Assembly: GCF_029269745.1 (NCBI RefSeq) | Contig: NZ_JARJHT010000001.1 | Span: 2,170,001 to 2,234,000 of the forward strand | Source: Polluticoccus soli | GTDB taxonomy: Bacteria; Bacteroidota; Bacteroidia; Chitinophagales; Chitinophagaceae | DNA length: 64,000 nt | Reading direction: 5' to 3' | Shown here: in pieces, positions 43,981-52,500 of the stretch | Layout: each line of letters starts with the position of its first letter | Position numbering within the stretch: position 1 is the stretch's first letter | Notes under the pieces: generated by a model | The model's input: only the letters and a program-made list of their open reading frames with translations | Database searches by the model: none | Told to the model about the DNA's origin: nothing | Program-made: the position numbers and the translations under genes

Positions 43981-44033
43981 CTGGTTTGGGACCAGGGGGT
44001 CGCAGGTTCGAATCCTGTCTTCCCGACGAACAA
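43981..44033 (+). repeat. attR: right 53 bp direct repeat
   Basis: A perfect copy of 26493-26545, the original 3' half of tRNA-Pro left behind by integration. It lacks the 5' half and so cannot make a tRNA. Confidence 0.93.
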
Positions 44034-44034
44034 G

Positions 44035-44065
44035 AAAACGTCACTCATTTGAGTGACGTTTTTCT
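44035..44065 (+). terminator. Original chromosomal terminator of tRNA-Pro
   Basis: Perfect 12 bp stem AAAACGTCACTC / GAGTGACGTTTT around ATTT, then T-rich. It lies immediately after attR, so before integration it ended tRNA-Pro. It is now cut off from it by the island. Confidence 0.75.
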
Positions 44066-44086
44066 TTTATACCTAGTTTAGCAGGA

Positions 44087-45391
44087 ATGTCTGCTGAGAT
44101 TTCCATTTTCTGGTTTCGCCGCGATCTGAGGCTGCATGATAATGCAGGACTATACTATGCACTTAAAGCCAGCAGACCAGTATTGCCAGTTTTCATTTTC
44201 GATACTAATATTCTCGAGGATCTTAAGGATAGACAGGACAAGCGTATCCAGTTTATATACGATGTGCTGGCGAAAATGCAGGCACAGCTGGAAAAGAAGG
44301 GTAGCACGCTGCGTGTATTACATGGAACGCCGAAAGAGTGTTTTGCGAAACTGTTGAAGGAATATAAAGTAACGGCAGTTTACACCAACAACGACTACGA
44401 ACCATATGCTACTAAGCGTGACAGCGAAATAGCGAAGCTTTTGGATAAAGAAGGTATAACATTTCACAGCTATAAAGACCAGGTGATATTTGAGAAGGGA
44501 GAAGTAGTAAAAGATAATGGCGAGCCATACACCGTGTTTACCCCTTACGGCAAAAAATGGTTGCAAAAGCTGGACGAGTTTTACCTCAAGTCGTATCCTA
44601 CAGCCAAATACTATAAACACTTTATTAAGCATGCTCCGAAGCGAATGCCAAGTCTGAAAGCTTTGGGTTTTGAGAAAACAGAATACTTTGCTGTACCGCC
44701 AAAGCTGAATGAAGCGATTGCCATAGACTATGAAAAGACGCGCGATATTCCGTCATTAGAAGGTACTACCCGTTTAAGTGTCCATCTTCGTTTTGGTACG
44801 GTTAGTATAAGAGAGCTGGTAAGAGATTCGTGGCAGCTGAATAAAACGTTGCTGAATGAATTGATCTGGCGTGAGTTCTACCAGATGATATTGTGGCATT
44901 TCCCTAATGTGGTGACCGAGTCTTTCAAGAAGGAGTATGACAACATTAAATGGCGTAACAACTACGACGAATTTGAAAAATGGTGCAACGGCCAAACCGG
45001 CTACCCAATAGTGGATGCAGGTATGCGGGAGCTGAATGAAACTGGATTCATGCACAACCGAGTGAGAATGATAACAGCAAGTTTTTTAGCGAAACATCTG
45101 CTGATAGACTGGCGTTGGGGTGAAGCATATTTTGGTGAGAAGTTGCTGGATTATGATTTAGCTGCTAATAATGGCAACTGGCAATGGGCGGCAGGCTGCG
45201 GCTGCGATGCTGCTCCTTATTTCAGGATATTCAATCCGCAACTGCAGACAGAAAAATTTGATCCGGAAAGAAAGTACATTTTGCATTGGGTGCCTGAGTT
45301 GGGAACCGAAGACTATCCTCAACCAATAGTAGATCATAAAACAGCGCGTGAACGTTGTCTGCAGGTATATAAACGCGCACTAAGCAGATAA
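44087..45391 (+). CDS. phrB: Deoxyribodipyrimidine photolyase (DNA photolyase, class I-type)
   Basis: A 434-residue FAD enzyme repairing UV cyclobutane dimers. N-terminal photolyase alpha/beta domain (IFWFRRDLRLHDNAGLYYALK) and C-terminal FAD-binding helical domain: TTRLSVHLRFGTVSIRELV, LLNELIWREFYQMILWHFP, NGQTGYPIVDAGMRELNETGFMHNRVRMITASFLAKHLLIDWRWGEAYF, LANNGNWQWAAGCGCDAAPYFRIFNP. All are conserved photolyase signatures, including the Trp residues that pass electrons. It is the first core gene to the right of the island, with its own terminator at 45405. Confidence 0.95.
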   Translation: MSAEISIFWFRRDLRLHDNAGLYYALKASRPVLPVFIFDTNILEDLKDRQDKRIQFIYDVLAKMQAQLEKKGSTLRVLHGTPKECFAKLLKEYKVTAVYTNNDYEPYATKRDSEIAKLLDKEGITFHSYKDQVIFEKGEVVKDNGEPYTVFTPYGKKWLQKLDEFYLKSYPTAKYYKHFIKHAPKRMPSLKALGFEKTEYFAVPPKLNEAIAIDYEKTRDIPSLEGTTRLSVHLRFGTVSIRELVRDSWQLNKTLLNELIWREFYQMILWHFPNVVTESFKKEYDNIKWRNNYDEFEKWCNGQTGYPIVDAGMRELNETGFMHNRVRMITASFLAKHLLIDWRWGEAYFGEKLLDYDLAANNGNWQWAAGCGCDAAPYFRIFNPQLQTEKFDPERKYILHWVPELGTEDYPQPIVDHKTARERCLQVYKRALSR

Positions 45392-45404
45392 GTGATAAAC
45401 AAAA

Positions 45405-45427
45405 GAAAGCTCCATCACGGAGCTTTC
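45405..45427 (+). terminator. Terminator of the photolyase gene
   Basis: Perfect stem GAAAGCTCC / GGAGCTTTC around ATCAC, followed by TTATT. It lies between convergent genes. Confidence 0.75.
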
Positions 45428-45456
45428 TTATTGCTTAATTATAACGAACGGCGGAG

Positions 45457-46062
45457 TTAATCATCTATTTCAACCTTACGTTCACCAGTCTTACCATCTA
45501 TCTCGATCTTCACGTTGCCATTTTTTATCTTGACGTCTCCATCTTTTTCCACTTCTTTTTTATAATTGTCGCCACGTTTTATCTTGTAGCTACCATTGCT
45601 TTTTCGTTCTATCTTGTAGTCATCGTCACGCTTGCGCTTGTAATCGCCGTCCCTGTCATACTTCACTTTGTTGTCATCGCCTGCTTTTTCTTTGTAGCTA
45701 CCATCGGCATCTGATTTTACTTTGTAGTCATCACCGTATTTTTCCTCGTAGTCGCCGTCTTTCTCGATCTGCAGTTTATAATCTTCATCGCCATTATAGA
45801 CATACATATCTTGCAGACGCACTACTTCGTTGTTCACAATCTTGCCTGATGGACCATAGATGGTATCCTTACTTTTTGCATTGACGTAAAGCTTGACTGG
45901 TTCACCCGTTTCTACGTTGATCATCTCTCCGTTTTCTTCGTCACGTTCCAGTATCACTTGCTGACCGGTATTTAGGTCAATGTATTTTGCGTTAGCGCTT
46001 TCACACGCGGTCCATATGGTGGCACCGGCCGCTATGGCCAGTATCCATGTTAAAGCTTTCAT
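45457..46062 (-). CDS. Lipoprotein with five tandem 18-residue repeats
   Basis: A 201-residue lipoprotein starting MKALTWIL, with lipobox IWTAC at residue 20. The frame opens at 46098, but MKALTW gives a proper signal peptide. Residues 100-189 are five exact-length repeats of 18, with consensus xxDGxYKxKxGDDYKxKx. Each seems made of two 9-residue halves, so a beta-hairpin stack or solenoid is likely. The repeats are highly charged, with Asp and Lys alternating. The preceding region (25-95) has Gly/Asn turns (TGQQVILERDEENGEMINVETGEPV). I recognise no family. Confidence 0.75.
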   Translation of the reverse strand: MKALTWILAIAAGATIWTACESANAKYIDLNTGQQVILERDEENGEMINVETGEPVKLYVNAKSKDTIYGPSGKIVNNEVVRLQDMYVYNGDEDYKLQIEKDGDYEEKYGDDYKVKSDADGSYKEKAGDDNKVKYDRDGDYKRKRDDDYKIERKSNGSYKIKRGDNYKKEVEKDGDVKIKNGNVKIEIDGKTGERKVEIDD

Positions 46063-46232
46063 ATTTTTCACTTTTTCGTTCTTGATCACTTGTCCCATAG
46101 CAGAGGTTTAAAAAATGGTGCCAGACAGCGGCCGTGTGTCTACAATCGGTTGACATTCTTTTGCTGATGAATGTCATTTTTAAATGAAAATTGTTTTCCG
46201 CTACATTCGCCAACAATTCATAGCTTTCAGGA

Positions 46233-47639
46233 ATGAAGATATCTTTTCATGGTGCTGCACGCACGGTAACAGGTTCTAAGCATTTGCTGCATTTAGATAA
46301 CGGCAAAAAAGTATTGCTCGATTGTGGTATGTTTCAGGGGTTGGGCAAAGAAACTATAAAATTAAACTCAGAGTGGGGCTTCGAACCAACTGAGATCGAT
46401 TATGTGATCATTTCGCATGCGCACGTAGACCATACAGGCTTGTTGCCCAAGCTGGTGAAGGATGGCTACCAGGGACCAATATATTGTACTCCTGCTACTG
46501 CCAGCCTTGCCAAGCTATTGCTGATCGACTCCGCGCATATACAGGAAGCAGACGTGAGATTTTTGAACAAAGACCGTGAAAGAGAAGGCAGACCTCTTGT
46601 TGAGCCTCTATATACCGAAGCTGATGCAACAAATGTTTTTCCATTGTTTGAAACTATTCCCTACAATGAGCGCTTCAAGATCGAGAATGGTTTAGAGCTA
46701 CTGTATACTGATTGCGGTCATATTCTGGGGAGTGCAGCTGTGAACTTGCGTATCACGTACAAAGGCAAAGAAACAAAATTGACCTTCAGCGGTGATATTG
46801 GGCGGTACCGCGATATGATTTTAAAGTCGCCTGACGTTTTTCCGCAAGCCGATTATATCATCATGGAGTCGACCTATGGCGACAAGTTGCACGATCTCAT
46901 GACCACATCTGTCGACAAGCTGCACGACGAGATAGTGCGTACTTGTATAGAGCAAAAAGGGAAGCTAATAGTGCCCGCCTTCAGCCTGGGCCGCACCCAG
47001 GAGATATTGTATTTGCTCAACAGGCTGGAATTAGAGAACCGCTTACCAAAACTTAATTATTATGTAGATAGTCCTCTTTCTGTAAAGGTTACCAATGCAG
47101 TGAAGCAGTATCCCGACCTTTTCAACCGGCCTACACAAAAGTTGCTATTGAAAGATCAGGATGTATTTGCGTTTACCGGCTTAAAATATATTGAGGAAGT
47201 TGAAGACTCGATGAACCTCAATACCAGTACTGAGCCTTGTGTGATCATATCAGCGTCAGGCATGGCCGAAGCAGGCAGGGTTAAGCATCATATTGCGCAC
47301 AACGTGAGCGATGCACGGAATACGATCATGCTGACCGGCTATTGCGAACCCGCTTCGTTAGGAGCCAAGCTGAAACTGCAACCTTCCGAGGTGAGGATAT
47401 TTGGCAGGATGATACCTGTTAAAGCTTCGATCACCGAAATAACAAGCCTAAGTGCGCACGGGGATTATGAGGACATGTCGCAGTGGCTGGGTTGCCAGAA
47501 TCCACGCGAGGTAAGCAAGATATTCCTAGTGCACGGCGAGTACGATGTACAAATGAATTTCCAAAACCGGTTGATCAAAAAAGGTTTCAGGGATGTGGAG
47601 ATACCCTCGTTGCACCAGATGATCGGCTTAGGAGAGTAA
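46233..47639 (+). CDS. MBL-fold nuclease with beta-CASP and RNA-specificity domains
   Basis: A 468-residue member of the metallo-beta-lactamase/beta-CASP RNA-processing family (YSH1/RNase J-like). Motif 2 is SHAHVDHTG. Motifs 3 and 4 are DCGHILGSAAV and FSGDIGR, and the beta-CASP domain has STYGDKLH and VPAFSLGRTQEILYLL. Motif C is SLSAHGDYEDM and the last His lies in FLVHGEYD. The family cuts RNA 3' ends or has endonuclease and exonuclease activity. It has its own terminator at 47653 and is not in an operon. Confidence 0.92.
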   Translation: MKISFHGAARTVTGSKHLLHLDNGKKVLLDCGMFQGLGKETIKLNSEWGFEPTEIDYVIISHAHVDHTGLLPKLVKDGYQGPIYCTPATASLAKLLLIDSAHIQEADVRFLNKDREREGRPLVEPLYTEADATNVFPLFETIPYNERFKIENGLELLYTDCGHILGSAAVNLRITYKGKETKLTFSGDIGRYRDMILKSPDVFPQADYIIMESTYGDKLHDLMTTSVDKLHDEIVRTCIEQKGKLIVPAFSLGRTQEILYLLNRLELENRLPKLNYYVDSPLSVKVTNAVKQYPDLFNRPTQKLLLKDQDVFAFTGLKYIEEVEDSMNLNTSTEPCVIISASGMAEAGRVKHHIAHNVSDARNTIMLTGYCEPASLGAKLKLQPSEVRIFGRMIPVKASITEITSLSAHGDYEDMSQWLGCQNPREVSKIFLVHGEYDVQMNFQNRLIKKGFRDVEIPSLHQMIGLGE

Positions 47640-47652
47640 TAGCTTTAAATAA

Positions 47653-47679
47653 AAAAAAGCCCCGCATCGCGGGGCTTTT
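47653..47679. terminator. Bidirectional terminator between beta-CASP and YceI genes
   Basis: Stem AAAAGCCCCGC / GCGGGGCTTTT around ATC, with A-run and T-run on either side. It lies between convergent stop codons. Confidence 0.8.
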
Positions 47680-47685
47680 CTATTG

Positions 47686-48219
47686 TTATGCTTGTTTTAC
47701 AAGTTGTATCTCAGCGTGTATCTTGATCTCGTCGCTTACTACTACCTGGCCGGCTTCTGTTACCGCGCTCCAGGTCAAGCCAAATTCTTTACGGCTTATT
47801 TTACCATTGACGGTAAAGCCTGCCTTCGTTTGTCCGTAAGGGTCTACAACAATACCTCCATATTCCACGTTCAGGCTCACGGGTTGGGTTGTTCCCCTGA
47901 TCGTGAGGTCGCCTTCTAACACATAGTCATCGCCTTTTTGCTTCAGGCTTTTTCCTTCAAAGGTCAATTGCGCATGACTGGCGGCATCAAAAAAGTCGGC
48001 AGACTTCAGGTGCGCATCACGCTGTTCGTTGTTGGTGCTTATAGAATCGATATCGGCAGTGAATGATATTTTAGATGCTTTTGTAAAATCATCGCCTTCT
48101 GTTTCCACGTTCAGATCGAATGTTTTAAAATGACCTGTAACCGTAGTGATCATCAGGTGTTTTACCTTAAACAGTACTTCTGAGTGCATCGGGTCGAGCT
48201 TCCATGTGGTCTTTTGCAT
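47686..48219 (-). CDS. YceI family protein (cytosolic form)
   Basis: A 177-residue YceI lipocalin-like protein without a signal peptide. Family marks: WKLDPMHSEVLFKVKHLMITTVTGHF, DAHLKSADFFDAASHAQLTFEGKSL and DLTIRGTTQPVSLNVEYGG, then FTVNGKISRKEFGLTWSAV. YceI proteins bind isoprenoid chains such as ubiquinone precursors. Two further YceI copies with signal sequences are at 51946 and 57878 in this window; this one is the shortest and is probably cytosolic. A -7 box lies upstream. Confidence 0.93.
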   Translation of the reverse strand: MQKTTWKLDPMHSEVLFKVKHLMITTVTGHFKTFDLNVETEGDDFTKASKISFTADIDSISTNNEQRDAHLKSADFFDAASHAQLTFEGKSLKQKGDDYVLEGDLTIRGTTQPVSLNVEYGGIVVDPYGQTKAGFTVNGKISRKEFGLTWSAVTEAGQVVVSDEIKIHAEIQLVKQA

Positions 48220-48268
48220 AGTCTATTGTTTTAAAGTTATTTAATTGTCTTAACAACTGTTGTAGGTA

Positions 48269-48276
48269 CAAAGGTA
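48269..48276 (-). promoter_or_regulatory. -7 box upstream of the YceI gene at 47686
   Basis: TACCTTTG on the minus strand, a TAnnTTTG match, about 50 bp upstream of the start codon. Confidence 0.5.
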
Positions 48277-48342
48277 CGAAAAAGTTTTTAATGTCCAATC
48301 GGTTTAGCCTATACACTCATAAAGCCTAATCCAGGGACAACA

Positions 48343-48372
48343 AAAAAGCCGCTTATTTCTAAGCGGCTTTTA
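48343..48372 (-). terminator. Terminator of the first GEVED gene
   Basis: Perfect 12 bp stem AAAAGCCGCTTA / TAAGCGGCTTTT around TTTC, with As preceding. It follows the minus-strand gene at 48390. Confidence 0.8.
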
Positions 48373-48389
48373 ACATATCCTTGAAAGAT

Positions 48390-50003
48390 TTACTGTTTGG
48401 TAATTCTTACAGTTTCTGATCGATTGTCGTCTGTGTATTTCAACAGGTATACGCCCGAGGCCATGTTGCTCATGTCGATAGCTGTTTTAGCACCGTTAAC
48501 TTGAGCATGACGCAACACTTTGCCACTGATGTCTGTGATGGTAATGGCGGCATTACCGTTAACAAGACCATACACATTTACATTCAGTGTTCCCTGTACA
48601 GGGTTAGGATAAGCTTCGATGTATGCTTCGTTGCCGTTGACGTTTGATACAGACACAGGGAAGGTTTTGAATGAAGCGGTACCCCAGTCTGAAGTGCTGT
48701 TAATGTTAACACTGCTGCAATGCGAGCGAACGTGAATATAATAGTCTTTGCCATCGTACAGAGCCGATGTTTGTAAGCTGGTGTAGTTATACTTAGTACC
48801 TACTGCCGGTGGCGTTGGAGAAGTAGTTATCGCATATTCGTAGTACAGGGCTGATAATACTGGTTCCCAATAGGCAACAGCATGATCGGTGCTGATATGG
48901 CTTACGCCGATAACAGGAGGACGACACACAATAGGTGTAAGGAACGAATCAAGTCCCCAGTTTGATACTTCGCCACCTACGCAGTTTGACCTGATGTGTA
49001 TGTAGTACCATGTGTTCTCATTAAGACCGTTCGGAATATTGTCTGCAGGATTGGTTACGTTTTTCAGGCCTGTAGTGGTAGTAGGATCAGTTCTTACCTG
49101 GTCTACAAGGTAATCATAGTTAGTAGCAGATGGCCATGCATTCCATTTAAGGCCAGTGCCTGTAGGCGTGAGGTTAACTGTTTGGAATCCCAAAGGTGGT
49201 TTGCACGGAGGCAGTGTGGTGAACGGATAGTGCGCCCATGCTGATGGTGCAGTAGGGGAGCACTTGTTGCGTACGTGCAGGTAGTAGTTTGTAGACGGCG
49301 TAAGGCCGGAAACATTGGCGCTCGTACTTGTTGTTGGAATAGGTGTAGCCGTAGGGCTTGTGGCCGACTGGTCAACACAGTAGTCGTATCCTACAGAAGG
49401 TGTAACAGCACTCCAGCTTACTACAGCAGTTTTCGATGTTATTGAACTCACGTTAAGACCTGTTGGACCTGCGCAAGGAGAAACGATATCAAACTTATAA
49501 TCTTCAGCTTCGCTAAAGGTTTCGTTAGAGCAATAATCCCATGTAGATGCAGGATAGTACGCGCAACGAATACGCAGGCGCGAAGTGCCCGGTGTAGCCG
49601 ACATAGGCACCGTAAAACTACCGGTCACGGTAGCGTTGTTAGACAGGATGTTATTATACATCTGCTCGCCAGCGTCTGCCCAATCACCATCCAGGTTCCA
49701 GTCTACCCATATTTGATAATACTCGGTAAACGATGGACAGTTGGTGATGGAAAAATTCACTGTTGCGCCAAGAGATGCGGTATGCACCATGCTCGAATAA
49801 TAAGTTAATACACCACCGCAACCGCTGTTGTTATTAGTAATGTTGGTGATGCCGTTGGTTGTAGAAAACGATTGTATGTAATCGCTCGAGCTACAACCGT
49901 AGGTAGAGGTTGGTGTGCAGTATTGAGCCTCTGCACTTATCGCTGCACCCGCCAGCAGGCAGGTAAGCGATAATTTGTTTAGAAAAGGGTAGAATGCCTT
50001 CAT
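48390..50003 (-). CDS. Secreted GEVED/fibronectin type III protein with T9SS domain (paralogue A)
   Basis: A 537-residue exported protein. The signal peptide (1-26) ends AEAQ. The GEVED domain spans about 35-175, including IWVDWNLDGDWADAGEQMYN and SEAEDYKFDI. Three fibronectin type III-like modules follow (about 178-445), each with a PTGLNV- or PPLGF-like start and YxxHVRxxC repeats. The C-terminal T9SS type A sorting domain (about 460-537) has AYPNPVQGTLNVNVYG and ends with GVYLLKY and VRITKQ. It is surface-bound, probably adhesive. Its neighbour at 50151 is a close paralogue with the same domains. Confidence 0.9.
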   Translation of the reverse strand: MKAFYPFLNKLSLTCLLAGAAISAEAQYCTPTSTYGCSSSDYIQSFSTTNGITNITNNNSGCGGVLTYYSSMVHTASLGATVNFSITNCPSFTEYYQIWVDWNLDGDWADAGEQMYNNILSNNATVTGSFTVPMSATPGTSRLRIRCAYYPASTWDYCSNETFSEAEDYKFDIVSPCAGPTGLNVSSITSKTAVVSWSAVTPSVGYDYCVDQSATSPTATPIPTTSTSANVSGLTPSTNYYLHVRNKCSPTAPSAWAHYPFTTLPPCKPPLGFQTVNLTPTGTGLKWNAWPSATNYDYLVDQVRTDPTTTTGLKNVTNPADNIPNGLNENTWYYIHIRSNCVGGEVSNWGLDSFLTPIVCRPPVIGVSHISTDHAVAYWEPVLSALYYEYAITTSPTPPAVGTKYNYTSLQTSALYDGKDYYIHVRSHCSSVNINSTSDWGTASFKTFPVSVSNVNGNEAYIEAYPNPVQGTLNVNVYGLVNGNAAITITDISGKVLRHAQVNGAKTAIDMSNMASGVYLLKYTDDNRSETVRITKQ

Positions 50004-50103
50004 ATATAAATAATAAGCGTTAACAAATGGATAACACCTAAGTTACCTTACATTATTAATAGACAGTTTTAAAATCCAATTAAAATATAAATCAAATGTA
50101 GAA

Positions 50104-50123
50104 GGCTGCCCACGTGGGCAGCC
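50104..50123. repeat. Perfect 20 bp palindrome
   Basis: GGCTGCCCAC followed by its exact complement. It sits alone between the two GEVED paralogues, without the T-run of a terminator on either strand. It may be a REP-like or protein-binding site, or a weak terminator. Confidence 0.5.
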
Positions 50124-50150
50124 CTACTGAATTTCGATATAATATTATTT

Positions 50151-51770
50151 TTATTGTTTTGTTAGTCTAACTGTTTCAGTGCGTTGATCGTCTGTATACT
50201 TTAACAGGTATAATCCGGATGCAAGGTCACTCATGTCTATCGTTGTTTTAGACGATTTTAATGTCAGGTTACGTAGTACTTTGCCGTTGATATCGGTTAT
50301 CGCTATTGTCGCATTACCATGCATTAAACCATGTACATCAATGCTAAGTGTTCCTTTTACAGGGTTGGGATAAGCCTCAATATAAGCCTCGTCCCCATTA
50401 GCGCCTGATACGGAAACAGGGAAGGTTTTGAATGATGCCGTCGCCCAGTCTGAAGTGGAAACGGTGTTCACACTCGAACAATGAGCACGTACATGGATAT
50501 AATAATCCTTGCCATCGTACAATGCAGACATTTGGATGCTGGTGTAGTTGTACTTAGTTCCGATAGCAGGCGGTGTTGGCGATGTAGTGATGGCATATTC
50601 GTACTCCGTTGCCGATAGCACCGGGCTCCAGTAAGCCACTGCATGATCTGTGTTGATATGGCTGATATTGATCACCGGCGGGCGACAAACGATCGGTGTC
50701 AGGAACGAGTCGAGGCCCCATAGAGAAGTTTCCTCGCCCACACAGTTTGATCTAATGTGAATGTAGTACCAGGTGTTTTCCTGGAGACCGTTTGGAATAT
50801 TGTCGGACGGGTTGGTCACATTCTGCAAGCCCGTTGTACTTGTCGGATCTGTTCTTACCTGGTCAACTATATAGTCATAGTCAGTAGCAGAGAGCCATGG
50901 ATCCCATTTGAGCCCGCTCGCCGTTGGTTTCAGGTTAAAGGTTTTAAAGCCCAGGGGCGGTTTGCAAGGAGGCAAGGTAGTGAAGGCGTAGTGGGCCCAG
51001 GCAGATGGCGCTGTCGGCGAGCATTTGTTACGCACGTGCAGCCAATAATTAGTAGAAGGCGTTAAACCTGAAACCGGCGCGCTTGTACTGGTAGTAGCTA
51101 TAGGTGTGCCTGTAGGACCGGTGGCTGATTGATCGACAGCATAGTCATAGCCAATTGAAGGAGTTACAGCGCTCCAGCCAACCGTGGCGGCCTGCGAAGT
51201 AATGCCGGTCACATTGAGACCGGTAGGTCCTACGCATGGCGACAGGATTACGAAGTTGTAGTCTTCGCATTCGCCCTCGTACAATTGGGTGCAAGGTCCG
51301 GGAGTGCTACCGTAGTTGCATCTTACACGCAGGCGTGAGTTGCCCGGAGTGGCTGTTGGAGGAATGGCAAACGATCCTGCAGCAGAACCTCCGCCACCCA
51401 GTGTTCCTGTATATACTTGCTCTCCGGGGTCGTCAAAATCTCCATCAATATTAAAGTCCACCCACATCCCATAACCCTCGGTCCAGCTGGCGTTGTTCAG
51501 TATGTTATAGTTAACAGTACTGCTTAACTGCCCTGTATGGGTTTGAGACGAATAGTAGGTATACCCTGTACCGTTGGTATTGGTACAGCCGGTATTGGTG
51601 TTGTTGATGTTGGTAATGCCATTAGTGGTAGTAACAGATACGATATAGTCAAGGCCACATCCAAGAGAATACAAACCAGTGGTACAGTACTGGGCAGCTA
51701 CGCTGCCGCTTAGCAACAAGCCACCAAGGCTTGCAGCCATGAATTTAGCTAAGGCGTATAGACGTTTCAT
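50151..51770 (-). CDS. Secreted GEVED/fibronectin type III protein with T9SS domain (paralogue B)
   Basis: A 539-residue paralogue of the protein at 48390, with the same order of domains. The signal peptide (1-26) ends VAAQ. GEVED (about 36-178) has MWVDFNIDGDFDDPGEQVY and CEDYNFVI. Three fibronectin-like modules and a T9SS sorting domain (AYPNPVKGTLSIDVHG, final TVRLTKQ) follow. The two proteins match almost without gaps from the first fibronectin module to the end, with many identical stretches (ENTWYYIHIRSNCVG, LDSFLTPIVCRPPV), and differ most in the GEVED part. Recent tandem duplication with divergence of the N-terminal domain is likely. Confidence 0.9.
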   Translation of the reverse strand: MKRLYALAKFMAASLGGLLLSGSVAAQYCTTGLYSLGCGLDYIVSVTTTNGITNINNTNTGCTNTNGTGYTYYSSQTHTGQLSSTVNYNILNNASWTEGYGMWVDFNIDGDFDDPGEQVYTGTLGGGGSAAGSFAIPPTATPGNSRLRVRCNYGSTPGPCTQLYEGECEDYNFVILSPCVGPTGLNVTGITSQAATVGWSAVTPSIGYDYAVDQSATGPTGTPIATTSTSAPVSGLTPSTNYWLHVRNKCSPTAPSAWAHYAFTTLPPCKPPLGFKTFNLKPTASGLKWDPWLSATDYDYIVDQVRTDPTSTTGLQNVTNPSDNIPNGLQENTWYYIHIRSNCVGEETSLWGLDSFLTPIVCRPPVINISHINTDHAVAYWSPVLSATEYEYAITTSPTPPAIGTKYNYTSIQMSALYDGKDYYIHVRAHCSSVNTVSTSDWATASFKTFPVSVSGANGDEAYIEAYPNPVKGTLSIDVHGLMHGNATIAITDINGKVLRNLTLKSSKTTIDMSDLASGLYLLKYTDDQRTETVRLTKQ

Positions 51771-51945
51771 ATGGTGTTGTTTCGATTATTGTCGAACGGG
51801 TACTGTAATTTAAAGAATTTGTAACAACTAATTAAATTTTTATTGAATTTGAAGGTCTGCTGTAGCAACGGTTAGAATTGAAGCTTGAGGTGTTTAGAGT
51901 TGGCCCGATGCTCCCGAATGCGTCTGAAAATTGTATTTTTAGTAA

Positions 51946-52500
51946 ATGCTCAGGCAGATATTGACACTTATAATGGTGATAATTCCCTCATTATCAATAG
52001 CTCAACTATATGAGATTAACATAGCGTCTGTCAGTTTTAATTCAAGCGCTCCCAAAGAACTCATCCATGCGTCGACTGATAAATTGAAAGGTTATATAGA
52101 CCCGCAGAAAAAAATATTTGCCTTTAAGCTCGACATTGCAAGTTTCAATGGTTTTAACTCGCCGCTTCAGCGCGAACACTTCAATGAAAATTACATGGAG
52201 AGTATTCTTTACCCCCAGGCCGTGTATGTGGGTAAGATCATTGAAGATGTAGACCTGACTAAGGATGGCGTGTATAAAGTCAGAGCTAAAGGCAAGCTGA
52301 CTATACATGGTGTAGAACAGGAACGTATCATTAATTCTCTTGTTGAGACCCAAGGCGGCAAAATGGTTATTACTTCGGATTTTATAGTGCCGCTGGCCGA
52401 TCACAACATTAAGATCCCCCGCATTGTTTATGAAAAACTCGCGTCGGACATAAATGTTACGGTGAAGGCCACGCTTGTTCCCAAAGACGTTAAACGCTAA
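51946..52500 (+). CDS. YceI family protein with signal peptide
   Basis: A 184-residue periplasmic YceI. Signal peptide (1-20) ends SIAQ. Marks: INIASVSFNSSAPKELIHAST, FAFKLDIASFNGFNSPLQREHFNENYMESILYP, and KGKLTIHGVEQERIINS. The TLTIHG strand and the HFNENYMES motif match the copy at 57878, so these two are one subfamily distinct from 47686. Its stop codon shares one base with the start of the sensor kinase gene (TAATG), so they are translationally coupled. Confidence 0.9.
   Translation: MLRQILTLIMVIIPSLSIAQLYEINIASVSFNSSAPKELIHASTDKLKGYIDPQKKIFAFKLDIASFNGFNSPLQREHFNENYMESILYPQAVYVGKIIEDVDLTKDGVYKVRAKGKLTIHGVEQERIINSLVETQGGKMVITSDFIVPLADHNIKIPRIVYEKLASDINVTVKATLVPKDVKR

Larger units (their letters stand above)
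26493..44033. mobile_element. 17.5 kb integrative defence island in tRNA-Pro
   Basis: Defined by perfect 53 bp direct repeats (attL 26493-26545, attR 43981-44033) in the 3' half of tRNA-Pro, with a tyrosine recombinase next to attL. Excision would release a 17,488 bp circle. Left half: integrase, SF1 helicase-nuclease, tail-anchored protein, hsdM-hsdS-hsdR. Right half: polymerase-like protein, 114-residue protein, RecA-like ATPase, 80-residue protein, XRE regulator on the opposite strand, lipoprotein, 48-residue membrane protein, RadC-family protein. No relaxase, coupling protein, conjugation, capsid, portal or terminase gene was recognised, so transfer would rely on a helper plasmid, phage or natural uptake. 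Confidence 0.9.

Noticed and set aside
26493-44033. Prophage or conjugative transposon
   Set aside because: No capsid, portal, terminase, relaxase, or type IV secretion gene was seen among the frames.
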